From CAZIRO01 sp964541595 (GTDB lineage: Bacteria; Acidobacteriota; HRBIN11), in NCBI GenBank assembly GCA_964541595.1, contig CAZIRO010000036.1, positions 1 through 20,131 on the forward strand: DNA of 20,131 bases. Direction: 5' to 3'. Position numbers and translations under genes: made by a program. Each line of letters begins with the position of its first letter. The stretch's first letter is position 1. The notes below the pieces were generated by a model. The model was not told the origin of the DNA and searched no databases. It was given only the letters and a program-made list of their open reading frames with translations. Shown one piece after another: positions 12,531 through 19,969 of the stretch.

Positions 12531-15485
12531 ATGGTGGATTTTGCACCGATCCAGAGTGTGCTGAAGCGGTACCGTTCCCTGGAGGGCGCGCGGGAATTCT
12601 TCTCCGCCCTGGGGTACCCTGCGATGGATCCCTTGCCCCTGGAGATGGACCGTCTGCCCCGGGGCGCGCTGGAACCCATTGCGAACGTTCACCAGATCGT
12701 GCATATTGGCGATGGCTCTCCTTTTCGCATCTACCACGTGGAACTGGCCCACGACCGCGTGCGGCGCACCGACATTCGCCGTTTTCTGGAATCGTTCTAT
12801 CGAAATTTTCCCCAGGGTGAGAACCTCTTTGTGTTCACCCCGAGGGGGCATTTTGATGAACTCGTCTTTGTTTCACCGAACCGCATTCGCGATCCCCGGG
12901 ATTCTTCGAAAGTCCGGCTCTGGCTGCGCATCCTTCAGGTCCAGAGGGAACACCCCTACCGCACCGATCTGGAAGTCCTCAGCGGGATTCAGGCGCATGG
13001 CATCACCGACCCGGAACAGATCTGGGAACGACACCGGGAAGCGTTCAGTGTTCAGCGGGTCACCGAACAGTTCTTCCGCGATTACTGCGAAATGTTCCAG
13101 TGTATCCGGGATCATCTGATGCGTACGCATCCGAACAATGATGTCGAATGGGCGCGGGACTATACGCATCAGCTCCTCAACCGCATCATGTTCCTCTATT
13201 TCATCGCGCGAAAGGGATGCCTCCCTGGCACTAATGAACAACCGGACCGGTATTTCATGCGACATTTCTGGGAAGCCTATCGATCGGCCAACGGGAAATC
13301 CGACACGTTTTACACTGACTGGCTTTCCGTCCTGTTTTTTGAGGCCCTGAACCGGAAATGGCTCAATCATGCGATGTATCTGGAACGCTTTCCATCCTGG
13401 CTGGTGAACAGCTTTTCACGGGCACCCTTTTTGAACGGCGGACTGTATGCGCAACGTCCCGATCTGGACGGCCGTCTGGTACACCCCCTCCCGGATGAGA
13501 TCTTCGAATTGCTCTTTGAACGCTGGATAGACGGGACCACACCCGGCCTTTTTGAGCGCTACAACTTCACGGTCGTCGAAAGCGGTCGTTTTGACGAGGA
13601 AGTTGCCGTAGATCCCGAAATGCTGGGCATGGTTTATGAACGGCTGGTCAACGTCACCTTCAGAAGCAGTGAAGAAGAAGTGGATCTCCGGGGTCAGGCG
13701 GGAATTTTCTACACCCCGCGCACCGAGATCGACCTGATGTGTCGACTTGCTCTGGTCGATTGGTTGCAAAATCATCTGGGGAGACCATACGAAGCACTCC
13801 TGTACCAGTGGGTCTTTGCTTTTTCCGAAGAAGAACGACAGGAAGCTGACACGGCCGTTACCTGCGAGGGTCTGTGGGAACGCCTGGACGAACTCATCCG
13901 TCGCGTCCGGGTCTGCGATCCCGCATGCGGTTCCGGATCGTTCCTGGTGGGAATGATGCTGGTGCTGGATGACCTCCAGGCCCGATGTAACGCTGTCCTC
14001 GGTCGGGATGAAACACCGTACGAACGCCGGAAACGGATCCTGCAGGACCAGATTTATGGCGTGGACGTCATGGAATGGGCTGTACGTGTGGCGGAACTCC
14101 GTTTATGGTTACAACTTGTGGTGGAAACGGAACTGTATACTGCCGAATGGCAGTTCAAGCCTTTGCTGCCCAATCTGAATTTCAAACTCCGTCCCGGAGA
14201 TAGTCTCCTGCAAACGGTGGGTGATCTGGATTTCAGTCCGTTCCGGCGTGCGGAACTCCATCTTTCCAGGCAACTGAAAGGACGCCTGGTTCAACTCAAG
14301 GGGAAGAAACGACGTTTCTTCCAGGGGGAGGATCATCGTCTGACCGAAGCAGAACTCAAGAAAGAAGAACTGGACCTCTTTCGGGATATCCTTGCATACA
14401 ACATTCACGAACTGGACAATCTGTTGAAACAGAAACAGACCGAACTCCGGGCACTCTCCTCGGCAAAGAAAAGTACGCTTGTTCAGGCGTCTACCGACGC
14501 GCAGGATGCGTCTGTGCAGCAGCGGCTGCGTGATGAAATAAACACCATCCGGAAAAAACTCGCTCAATACCGGCAGGCGTACCGAACGCTGCGTCCCGAT
14601 CGACCGGTTCCCTTTGTCTGGGACATCGCCTTTGTGGAGGTCTTCGAGGAGGACCGCGCCGGGTTTGACATCGTCATCGGTAATCCGCCGTATGTGTCCC
14701 AGGGGAAGATCTGGGACCCCCTGAAACGGTTCAACCGGGAGGAATACCTGCAGCGGTTGAACGGGAGTTTGCGGGCCATATATCCCGATTTCATGAGCGG
14801 CAACCGCAGGGTCAGTGGCCGTGCGGATTATTACATCTATTTCTATCTTCACGGTCTTTCACTCGTGGCCGACCGGGGGACGTTCTGTTTCATCACGTCC
14901 AACTCCTGGCTGGATGCAGACTATGGAAAGGATCTGCAGGAGTTCCTGCTGCGGTATGGCCACGTAAAGATGATCATCGACAATCGGGCCAAACGCAGTT
15001 TCTCCCAGGCGGATGTCAATACGGTCATCGTCCTTCTGGGGCCGCCGGAACGGAATCGACCCCTGACAGAAGAGGAGATGAAAGCCCGATCGGTACGATT
15101 CGTGGCCTTTCGTGTTCCTTTTGAGGAAGTCATGAGTTCCCTGATCTTCACCGAGATTGCGGATGAAAGCCTGTATCGGCCGATGGCGGGATTCCGCATA
15201 CTTGTCCGTCCGGAATATCGAAGTGTCTTATGGGACCAGTGGTCGCTGTACCTGGACGGATTGACAGAACCCGATACCCCGACGTCCGGTCGATCAACCC
15301 TGCACAGGTCGACGACAGGTGCCCATCGTCATCGTGCTTATGTTGGCAACAAGTGGGGCGGTAAATTTCTGCGTGCGCCGGATATCTATTTTACGATCCT
15401 GGAAAAGGGCCAGCGGTATCGGGTATTTTTGTCCAAAGACAAGCCGATGATTGTTGAAGACATTACGGACATCCTGGAGGATTAA
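12531..15485 (+). CDS. Eco57I-type N6-adenine DNA methylase subunit (recognition domain split off)
   Basis: 984 residues. SAM-binding motif I is DPACGSG (463-469, context VRVCDPACGSGSFLVGMM), and the amino-methyltransferase motif IV is N718-P-P-Y721 (FDIVIGNPPYVSQ), so it should methylate adenine in DNA. A helical N-terminal part (about 1-360) precedes it, with YHVEL and FVFTPRG resembling the N-terminal domain of large Eco57I-like methylases. Between motifs I and IV is a charged, coiled-coil-rich insert (about 580-690). The C-terminus has SNSWLDADYG and YVGNKWGGKFLRAPDIYFTI, then ends. In single-chain relatives the target-recognition domain follows directly; here it is a separate gene 425 bp downstream. 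No clear PD-(D/E)xK nuclease motif was identified. No pglZ or brx genes are nearby, so a BREX assignment is unsupported. Confidence 0.88.
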   Translation: MVDFAPIQSVLKRYRSLEGAREFFSALGYPAMDPLPLEMDRLPRGALEPIANVHQIVHIGDGSPFRIYHVELAHDRVRRTDIRRFLESFYRNFPQGENLFVFTPRGHFDELVFVSPNRIRDPRDSSKVRLWLRILQVQREHPYRTDLEVLSGIQAHGITDPEQIWERHREAFSVQRVTEQFFRDYCEMFQCIRDHLMRTHPNNDVEWARDYTHQLLNRIMFLYFIARKGCLPGTNEQPDRYFMRHFWEAYRSANGKSDTFYTDWLSVLFFEALNRKWLNHAMYLERFPSWLVNSFSRAPFLNGGLYAQRPDLDGRLVHPLPDEIFELLFERWIDGTTPGLFERYNFTVVESGRFDEEVAVDPEMLGMVYERLVNVTFRSSEEEVDLRGQAGIFYTPRTEIDLMCRLALVDWLQNHLGRPYEALLYQWVFAFSEEERQEADTAVTCEGLWERLDELIRRVRVCDPACGSGSFLVGMMLVLDDLQARCNAVLGRDETPYERRKRILQDQIYGVDVMEWAVRVAELRLWLQLVVETELYTAEWQFKPLLPNLNFKLRPGDSLLQTVGDLDFSPFRRAELHLSRQLKGRLVQLKGKKRRFFQGEDHRLTEAELKKEELDLFRDILAYNIHELDNLLKQKQTELRALSSAKKSTLVQASTDAQDASVQQRLRDEINTIRKKLAQYRQAYRTLRPDRPVPFVWDIAFVEVFEEDRAGFDIVIGNPPYVSQGKIWDPLKRFNREEYLQRLNGSLRAIYPDFMSGNRRVSGRADYYIYFYLHGLSLVADRGTFCFITSNSWLDADYGKDLQEFLLRYGHVKMIIDNRAKRSFSQADVNTVIVLLGPPERNRPLTEEEMKARSVRFVAFRVPFEEVMSSLIFTEIADESLYRPMAGFRILVRPEYRSVLWDQWSLYLDGLTEPDTPTSGRSTLHRSTTGAHRHRAYVGNKWGGKFLRAPDIYFTILEKGQRYRVFLSKDKPMIVEDITDILED

Positions 15486-15488
15486 AGC

Positions 15489-15575
15489 ATGCGGCTTGAC
15501 CGGTTCATCAAAGAAAAACCTGGGCAGATCACTGGAAAAATTGTATCGCTGGCTTATCTGAACACATGGGTCTGA
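15489..15575 (+). pseudogene. Truncated ORF directly after the methylase gene
   Basis: The ATG at 15489 lies 3 bases after the methylase stop, with GGAGG at about 8 nt, the pattern of a translationally coupled next gene. The product starts MRLDRFIKEKPGQITGKIV and stops after 28 residues. It looks like the N-terminus of a gene cut short when the DUF2281 segment arrived, or a short coupled peptide. The family was not recognised. Confidence 0.35.
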
Positions 15576-15587
15576 TGCGTTTAAAAT
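15559..15587 (+). promoter_or_regulatory. Predicted promoter of DUF2281 gene
   Basis: TGAACA (4 of 6 for -35), exactly 17 bp, then TAAAAT (5 of 6 for -10), in an AT-rich patch 45 bases upstream of the DUF2281 start. It suggests that this small gene is expressed independently of the methylase. Confidence 0.4.
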
Positions 15588-15631
15588 TAAATTTCATTCC
15601 TTTTTTGTCGCAGCGTCAGGAGAGGTGGCCC

Positions 15632-15883
15632 ATGAAATCGCTACCAGAACTTATCGCACAACTGCCCCCTGAACTGCAACAGGAAGTTCGGGATTTTGTT
15701 GAATTCTTGCTCCAAAAGCACAGGCGTCGGCCACGGGGTGTGCCCACGTTCAGCTGGGCGGGTGCACTGCGCGACCTGCGGTCCCAATACACGTCCGTGG
15801 AATTGCAGCATGCAATCATGAAATGGCGCATCGGACCCTCTGCAAACCATGAGGACAATGCACGGCAGGGTCAAAATCAATGA
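15632..15883 (+). CDS. DUF2281 small protein (VapB-like antitoxin family)
   Basis: 83 residues. LPELIAQLPPELQQEVRDFV (4-23) and EFLLQKHRRRP are the DUF2281 helical signature, and SWAGALRDLRSQYTSVELQH (42-61) is the usual second conserved block. These proteins commonly act as antitoxins paired with a PIN-domain toxin. Here no toxin follows: the next gene is the methylase recognition subunit. The C-terminal tail after MKWR (GPSANHEDNARQGQ) looks like read-through past the usual end, consistent with loss of the original downstream gene. ATG at 15632 with AGGAGAGG at about 6 nt. Probably a solitary antitoxin left from an inserted TA module. Confidence 0.75.
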   Translation: MKSLPELIAQLPPELQQEVRDFVEFLLQKHRRRPRGVPTFSWAGALRDLRSQYTSVELQHAIMKWRIGPSANHEDNARQGQNQ

Positions 15884-15910
15884 AGCTTTCCATTGCGGAG
15901 AAAACGAACC

Positions 15911-17185
15911 ATGAAATTTGCCGAAATCCGCGATCGGATTGTGAACAATCCGGGATTCAGGACACTGGCAGAAGTCCGACAGGCGGGCTACCGGGTGGTC
16001 AGGGAACGGGATGGCGACCGTTATTTCCTCGCAAAACCGGAGGAGCTGCATCCCCTGCTCGTACGGTTGGGCGACATCGCGGAAGTGCGCTTCGGCATTA
16101 AGACCGGTGCCAACGAGTTCTTTTACCTGCAGCCCGTGGGGAGGACGGTGAAGGAAGTGGCAGAACTTGTAGGGGCGCAGGGTGCTGCGCCCCAACCCCC
16201 CGTCCGGGTCCAAAACGGCGCCGGTTGGGAAGGGGAAATCGAAGCCGGATGGCTGCGACCGGTCATCAAGTCACCCCGTGAAATCAGGACCCTCCGGGTG
16301 CGGTTAGACGATCTGCAGTATCTCGTCTTCATGCCCCCGGAAGATGTGCGTGAATTGTGGAACCGGATGATACAGTCCATTCGTTCCTCGAAGAGCAAAG
16401 ATGAAAAAGAGGCTGTATTACAGGAGATCGCCCGCGAGTATGACATCCCCATGGACGACGTCCATGATCCGGATGCCTACACGCTGCTGGAACGATACAT
16501 TCACGTTCACTATCCCCTCGCCGCCGCGTATATCCGCTGGGGCGAAGGACAGGGTTACCAATACCGACCTACCTGCAAAAGTCGCCAGTGTTGGTGGGAT
16601 TTGGGAATGCGGGAACCGTCGTCCTTCATTTGGCCCATGATACATAATGACAGACTTCCGTTAGCTATTCATGATCCACGCATTGCCATTGACCACAACC
16701 TCTTTGAAATTAGCATCAATGACGGGGATGTTCTAGCCGCATTGATGACAACAAGCTACGAGGTGATGGTAAGAGAGTTGTTAGGACGAAGCAACCTAGG
16801 ACAAGGAGCTCTGAAAACAGAAGGAATCGATATTGTCCGCTTTTTGGTTTTTGATCCCTTTACCCTCACCTCGACTCAGCGCCAGTGGCTCCTTTTCGCC
16901 TTTCACCGGTTAGCACAACGCGAGATCCGCAGCATTTTTGAAGAACTCGGATTTACCCTGTGCCCTCAGGGTAGACACCAATGCAAGCATCCCGAACACC
17001 CCTACGAGCACGTGGATCCCGAAGCCCTCACACTCGACCAGGTGCGCCGGGCATCACCGGACCGTTTCGAACTGGACGCGGTGGTTTTCGACATCCTGGG
17101 CCTCACCGCCGACGAGCGCCTTGCCGTCTATCGCGCAGTGGCCCAACTGGTGAAAGACAGATTGGTGAAGGCCAGGAGTGTATAG
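15911..17185 (+). CDS. Target-recognition (specificity) subunit of the split methylase
   Basis: 424 residues matching the C-terminal half of large Eco57I-like R-M methylases: LGDIAEVRFGIKTGANEFFYL begins at 53, then LRPVIKSPREI (115-125), AAAYIRWGEGQGYQYRPTCK (204-223), CWWDLG (227-232) and WPMIHNDR...DHNLFEI (241-266). These are the TRD landmarks that normally follow the methylase core in one chain. The first 47 residues (MKFAEIRDRIVNNPGFR...) are an added N-terminus, so the protein appears to be a bona fide separate subunit. ATG at 15911 with GGAG at 10 nt; a TTG at 15893 is rejected. Oddities: an in-frame palindrome insert at 16172-16193, a lower-GC internal block at about 16620-16860, and a second partial copy of its C-terminal coding region at 19880. 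It should confer sequence specificity. Confidence 0.8.
   Translation: MKFAEIRDRIVNNPGFRTLAEVRQAGYRVVRERDGDRYFLAKPEELHPLLVRLGDIAEVRFGIKTGANEFFYLQPVGRTVKEVAELVGAQGAAPQPPVRVQNGAGWEGEIEAGWLRPVIKSPREIRTLRVRLDDLQYLVFMPPEDVRELWNRMIQSIRSSKSKDEKEAVLQEIAREYDIPMDDVHDPDAYTLLERYIHVHYPLAAAYIRWGEGQGYQYRPTCKSRQCWWDLGMREPSSFIWPMIHNDRLPLAIHDPRIAIDHNLFEISINDGDVLAALMTTSYEVMVRELLGRSNLGQGALKTEGIDIVRFLVFDPFTLTSTQRQWLLFAFHRLAQREIRSIFEELGFTLCPQGRHQCKHPEHPYEHVDPEALTLDQVRRASPDRFELDAVVFDILGLTADERLAVYRAVAQLVKDRLVKARSV
16172..16193. repeat. Palindromic insert inside the recognition-subunit gene
   Basis: GGGGCGCA and TGCGCCCC form a perfect 8-bp stem around a 6-nt loop. It is translated in frame as GAQGAAPQ, in a segment between GANEFFYL and LRPVIKSP that is not conserved. 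It looks like a small REP-type palindrome tolerated in a surface loop. Confidence 0.5.
17033..17077. repeat. 45-bp direct repeat, left copy (in recognition-subunit gene)
   Basis: It matches 19880-19924 at 44 of 45 positions, in the same orientation. It encodes LDQVRRASPDRFELD near the C-terminus of the recognition subunit. The two copies flank the DUF3800-TcmP-DUF5131 operon, 2847 bp apart. Confidence 0.9.
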
Positions 17186-17187
17186 CA

Positions 17188-18048
17188 ATGTTTGCGATGT
17201 TTCTGGATGAATCCGAACAAGGTCGGTTCTTGGGGATTGGCGGTTATATGGTCAAGTTGGCAGAGTTAGGCTCCATTGAGCAATCCTGGCATCAAATGAA
17301 AAGGAATATGGGTTTGGAGCCAGATGACGAGGTCAAGTGGAATCTACCTCGAAATCATCCCACTCGAAAGAAGCTGGAAAGTAGGGGAAGAAAAACAAAA
17401 AAACTGAATGAGAATATGATTGATTGTATTGCCCAACTTGATATATCTGTCTGTGTAGTTGTAATGATAGAAAAACGCAGTTCTTCCTGGTGGAGAACTC
17501 TGATTGGTAGAAAGCCGAATATCCGGGATTTTTATTGCGAAGGGCTTCGTTATCTTCTCCAAAGGTTAGGTGAGACCTTAATAGAGTCAAAAATCGTCTC
17601 TTTGCCTAGCTTTTGTATTGTCGATAAACCAGAAGGCATAAAGCAAGGACAAAGACCCATTCCGGGGAAAAGCCTGAAATGGCTTCAAATGGGACCGAAA
17701 GCGCCATTCGAGCTCTATCGTCAAGTTATTCGTGATGGACCCGGTGAAGGTCCAAAACGGTTAGGGAATCGCCCGCTGCGTGACCTTGGTTGTCACTCCG
17801 GGCTACTGGTAAGCCATGCCAGTCATAATGATTTGCTTCAGATCGCAGATTGCATCGTGGGATGTGTAACGTCGTGGGTTCGTGATATTGATAAAAGTGA
17901 AGTTAATTACTGGCTGATTGAGCAAGTCAAAAAGCTTATTCCTAAATTCCGTGGAGGTTCAAAAGAAATGTTCGGAGATGGACTCATTCTTTGGCCTAAA
18001 GAGGAAGAATTGTGGGCAAAACTTCAGCAAACCCTGGATAAGAATTGA
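17188..18048 (+). CDS. DUF3800 domain protein
   Basis: 286 residues. It starts MFAMFLDESEQGRFLGIGGY, the DUF3800 opening (F-LDES, with D7 and E8 as the first acidic pair, then a GG-containing strand). VKWN follows at 49-52, SFCIVDKPEG carries D146, and NDLLQIADCIVG at 214-225 is the second hallmark (LQIAD). DUF3800 proteins are predicted RNase-H-like enzymes found in defence and mobile contexts; the catalytic role is not established here. ATG at 17188 with AGGAG at 9 nt, 2 bases after the recognition-subunit stop, so it is co-translated with it. The frame is open upstream to 16981 but that part is a shadow. Base composition drops sharply here (one stretch near 17400 is about one-third GC), marking foreign DNA. 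Confidence 0.8.
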   Translation: MFAMFLDESEQGRFLGIGGYMVKLAELGSIEQSWHQMKRNMGLEPDDEVKWNLPRNHPTRKKLESRGRKTKKLNENMIDCIAQLDISVCVVVMIEKRSSSWWRTLIGRKPNIRDFYCEGLRYLLQRLGETLIESKIVSLPSFCIVDKPEGIKQGQRPIPGKSLKWLQMGPKAPFELYRQVIRDGPGEGPKRLGNRPLRDLGCHSGLLVSHASHNDLLQIADCIVGCVTSWVRDIDKSEVNYWLIEQVKKLIPKFRGGSKEMFGDGLILWPKEEELWAKLQQTLDKN

Positions 18049-18069
18049 TGAAAGCAGAGGCCAGTGATC

Positions 18070-19134
18070 ATGCGGCAGACGCAATTGAAAGAGGTTTCCA
18101 AAGCAAAGCTCCGAATTCTGGAAAAATATTTTCCCGCATGGGCTAAAATTCTCGGTTCACGGTACCAGATTCTCGTCTATGTAGATTGCTTCGCGGGTGC
18201 AGGACGATACGCCGGTGGTGAAGCAGGGTCACCTCTGGTTGTTTTGGATAAGGCCAGAGAACTGGTTCAGAGAACAAGCACGTTATTCGAAATTTTGGCT
18301 ATCTTTGTTGAAAAGGATAAGGACTCTGCCGAGACCTTGCGTCGACAGATTCCCGCCAGTCTCCCGGGTGCTGTCACAGTCGAGATTTTTAATGAAGACG
18401 CACACAATTTCATTCCATCATTACTCCGGGCATTGCCGGATGAAGCGCCTGCATTCTTTTTCATTGATCCCTATGGGCATCCCCTAACGATACCAGAAAT
18501 GAACCGAATCCTGTCGCGTCCCAGGAGAGAGATTCTTCTGAATCTGATGTGGTACGCTATTAATATGCATCTCAATAATCCGAAAGCTCGATCGGCCATA
18601 GACCGTATGTTTGGTCATTCGAGTTGGGCGTCTCAATCTTTCATGAGGCATTCTGGCGCTAAGCGAGAATCCCTGTTTCTGGACTACTTTCTTTCCAAAC
18701 TACAGGCAAAATACAAATTGCCCTTCAAAATCCGTTTCAGTCCAGAGGATAATGTTCCTGGAGGGTCACATAGGACAAAATATTATATCATTCACCTGTC
18801 CAATCATCCCAAGGCTGTTCTGCTCATGAAGGAAGTCATGTGGTCTATCGGAGATGAAGAGGGCACTTTCGACTATTCGGCAACTCACCAGGGGGTTCTT
18901 TTCTCATGTACCCCACGAGTACAAGAGTTGATAGCATATTTGAGGCAGAACTATGTTGATTCTGGTAGAAGACTGACTTTTGACCAGTTACGGGAAGAGA
19001 CCTGGATGTTACCATTCATCGAGAAACACTATCGTAACGCACTGCGGCAATTGGAAAGCGAGGGTGCTGTGCAAATCCGTCGAATTGACTCTAAGAAAAC
19101 GGGGATCAGAGGGAGAGACCTTGTGGAATTTTAG
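18070..19134 (+). CDS. tcmP: Three-Cys-motif partner protein TcmP
   Basis: 354 residues with a methyltransferase-like Rossmann layout. An N-terminal helix (KLRILEKYFPAWAKIL) precedes strand VDCFAGAGRY (39-47, the SAM-site glycine loop). EKDKDSAETLRRQ is at 81-93, and FFFIDPYGHPLT (129-140) carries the D-P-Y-G motif in the position of a catalytic loop. The C-terminal part reads as a winged helix (TFDQLREETWM...NALRQLESEGAV). This architecture matches TcmP, a protein known to neighbour three-Cys-motif (DUF5131) proteins; exactly that gene follows 11 bp downstream. ATG at 18070 is preferred over GTG at 18064 because AGAGG then has 9 nt spacing. The biochemical function of TcmP is, as far as I know, uncharacterised. 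Confidence 0.85.
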   Translation: MRQTQLKEVSKAKLRILEKYFPAWAKILGSRYQILVYVDCFAGAGRYAGGEAGSPLVVLDKARELVQRTSTLFEILAIFVEKDKDSAETLRRQIPASLPGAVTVEIFNEDAHNFIPSLLRALPDEAPAFFFIDPYGHPLTIPEMNRILSRPRREILLNLMWYAINMHLNNPKARSAIDRMFGHSSWASQSFMRHSGAKRESLFLDYFLSKLQAKYKLPFKIRFSPEDNVPGGSHRTKYYIIHLSNHPKAVLLMKEVMWSIGDEEGTFDYSATHQGVLFSCTPRVQELIAYLRQNYVDSGRRLTFDQLREETWMLPFIEKHYRNALRQLESEGAVQIRRIDSKKTGIRGRDLVEF

Positions 19135-19145
19135 AGAGGGTCGCC

Positions 19146-19877
19146 GTGGCTGGACGAACCAGGATTGAATGGACCCATCGAACATGGAATCCCGTGACGG
19201 GTTGCTCAAAGGTCAGTCCGGGCTGCAAACATTGTTATGCAGAACGATTCGCCAGAAGACTTCAGGCAATGGGAAATCGAAGATACCGCAACGGATTTGC
19301 CGTAACGCTCCATCCGGACTTACTGGAAGTGCCACTGAGGTGGAAAACTCCTTCGCTCATCTTCGTGAACTCAATGTCAGACCTGTTTCACGAGGCAGTT
19401 CCAGTAGAGTTCATCCAGGAAGTATTCCGGATCATGAAAAACGCGCACTGGCATGTCTTTCAAATTTTGACCAAGCGTTCCGGCAGGCTTTACGAGCTCC
19501 GAGAGAAGTTACCCTGGCCACCCAATGTCTGGGTAGGAGTCAGTGTAGAAATGGCGCCTTATTATTTTCGAATTCACCATCTTAAAGCCGTTCCCGCGGA
19601 AGTGCGTTTCCTTTCGTGCGAACCACTTCTTGGTCCATTGGAAAATCTACCGCTGGCAGGTATTCACTGGGTAATTGTAGGCGGTGAATCTGGGCCCGGC
19701 GCGAGACCAATGCGCCTTGAGTGGGTGCTTTCTATCAAGGAGCAATGTGAAAGGGCAGGAGTGGCATTCTTCTTCAAACAATGGGGTGGCGTTCGCAAAC
19801 ATCGCAATGGGCGTCTGCTCCTTGGAAAGGAGTACAATGACATGCCGGAAATAGGGCTGACATCCAGAGTAGTATAG
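19146..19877 (+). CDS. Three-Cys-motif protein, DUF5131 / phage Gp37-Gp68 family
   Basis: 243 residues. The N-terminal cluster is C20-x6-C27-x2-C30 in NPVTGCSKVSPGCKHCYAER, a radical-SAM-like metal site with non-standard first spacing (Cx3Cx2C is usual). Further family marks are LIFVNSMSDLFHEAVP, FQILTKR, VGVSVE, FLSCEPLLGPL, VIVGGESGPGARPM and FFFKQWGG. Members occur in phages and bacterial islands and are typically partnered with TcmP, as here. GTG start at 19146 after GAGAGGG, 11 bp from the tcmP stop: last gene of the low-GC operon. The stop codon lies inside the short hairpin GAGTA(19867)...TACTC(19882). Two bases later the second copy of the recognition-subunit sequence begins. Confidence 0.87.
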   Translation: MAGRTRIEWTHRTWNPVTGCSKVSPGCKHCYAERFARRLQAMGNRRYRNGFAVTLHPDLLEVPLRWKTPSLIFVNSMSDLFHEAVPVEFIQEVFRIMKNAHWHVFQILTKRSGRLYELREKLPWPPNVWVGVSVEMAPYYFRIHHLKAVPAEVRFLSCEPLLGPLENLPLAGIHWVIVGGESGPGARPMRLEWVLSIKEQCERAGVAFFFKQWGGVRKHRNGRLLLGKEYNDMPEIGLTSRVV

Positions 19878-19879
19878 TA

Positions 19880-19969
19880 CTCGATCAGGTGCGCCGGGCA
19901 TCACCGGACCGTTTCGAACTGGACAGTGTGATTTTTGATGTGCTGGGGTTGACCGAAGACGAACTGAGA
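19880..19969 (+). pseudogene. Truncated C-terminal fragment of a second recognition subunit
   Basis: Translates LDQVRRASPDRFELDSVIFD and then VLGLTEDEL, matching recognition-subunit residues 375-403 (LDQVRRASPDRFELDAVVFD, ILGLTADER). The first 45 bp (19880-19924) match 17033-17077 with one mismatch, while the next 45 bp differ at many synonymous and some coding positions. It is therefore a paralogous copy joined by recombination, not a fresh duplication. Homology stops at 19969, where a TGTCCC sequence begins; the normal end ERLAVYRAVAQL is missing. Confidence 0.75.

Noticed and set aside
12531..17185. BREX PglX identity for the large methylase
   Set aside because: No pglZ, brxC, brxA/B or brxL genes nearby, and the recognition domain is a separate gene; a generic Eco57I-type methylase is the safer call.
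16981..17187. N-terminal extension of the DUF3800 protein
   Set aside because: It overlaps the recognition-subunit coding end in another frame; the DUF3800 signature starts at the ATG at 17188, which has a proper RBS.
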